Assembly: GCA_038380795.1 (NCBI GenBank)
Contig: CM076267.1
Span: forward strand, 17,467,501-17,531,500
Direction of reading: 5' to 3'
Source: Pyrocephalus nanus
Taxonomy: Eukaryota; Chordata; Aves; Passeriformes; Tyrannidae
Length of the DNA: 64,000 nt
How positions within the stretch are numbered: the stretch's first letter is position 1; each line of letters begins with the position of its first letter. Shown in pieces: positions 32,265 to 64,000 of this stretch. The position numbers were made by a program, and so were the translations under genes. A model generated the notes under the pieces. That model worked only from the letters and a program-made list of their open reading frames with translations, was not told the origin of the DNA and made no database searches.

Positions 32265-64000
<31,736 letters not shown>

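Overview
This window is vertebrate nuclear DNA, almost certainly from a bird. It is AT-rich with large introns and GT-AG splice sites. It carries CR1 retroposon fragments and a solo endogenous-retrovirus LTR of a type I know from bird genomes. Its proglucagon exons match the chicken precursor almost residue for residue. Glucagon position 16 is Thr, as in duck, while chicken has Ser. I cannot name the species.

Layout. All three genes lie on the minus strand, so transcription runs from high to low coordinates. (1) 1-8150: the 5' end of DPP4 (dipeptidyl peptidase 4). A CpG island holds exon 1 (start codon 7975-7973) and exon 2 (signal anchor, 7804-7888). The rest of 1-7803 is intron 2, with a CR1 copy (2045-2930) and a solo LTR (3163-3764); the other DPP4 exons lie to the left of the window. 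(2) About 8150-12860: intergenic DNA with no gene found. (3) About 12865-24360: the complete glucagon gene GCG, with a TATA-box promoter, a non-coding exon 1, five main coding exons, a 54-bp cassette exon in intron 3 and a poly(A) signal. (4) About 24360-32265: intergenic DNA with simple repeats, a CR1 3' end and a small GC-rich patch. (5) About 32265-64000: FAP (fibroblast activation protein alpha), exons 3 to 26 of 26, ending at a stop codon and a double poly(A) signal. FAP exons 1-2 lie beyond the right edge.

The order DPP4-GCG-FAP on one strand is the conserved vertebrate arrangement. DPP4 and FAP are paralogous type II membrane serine peptidases of family S9B. DPP4 inactivates the incretin GLP-1 encoded by GCG, so a hormone gene sits between its protease and that protease's paralogue. 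Reconstructed FAP aligns with human FAP from residue 40 to 760 without net length change. It keeps the catalytic triad (Ser624, Asp702, His734), the Glu203-Glu204 pair and Ala657.

I found no previously undescribed system. The most informative items are the splicing options of GCG: the cassette exon lengthening intervening peptide 1, and a stop codon that straddles the exon 4 donor and would end the precursor before GLP-2. Also notable are the loss of one FAP glycosylation site, the intronic solo LTR, an isolated CpG-rich patch at 26640-26770 and a perfect 14-bp palindrome in a FAP intron. Exon boundaries come from reading the sequence and from my knowledge of the families; no alignment program was run.
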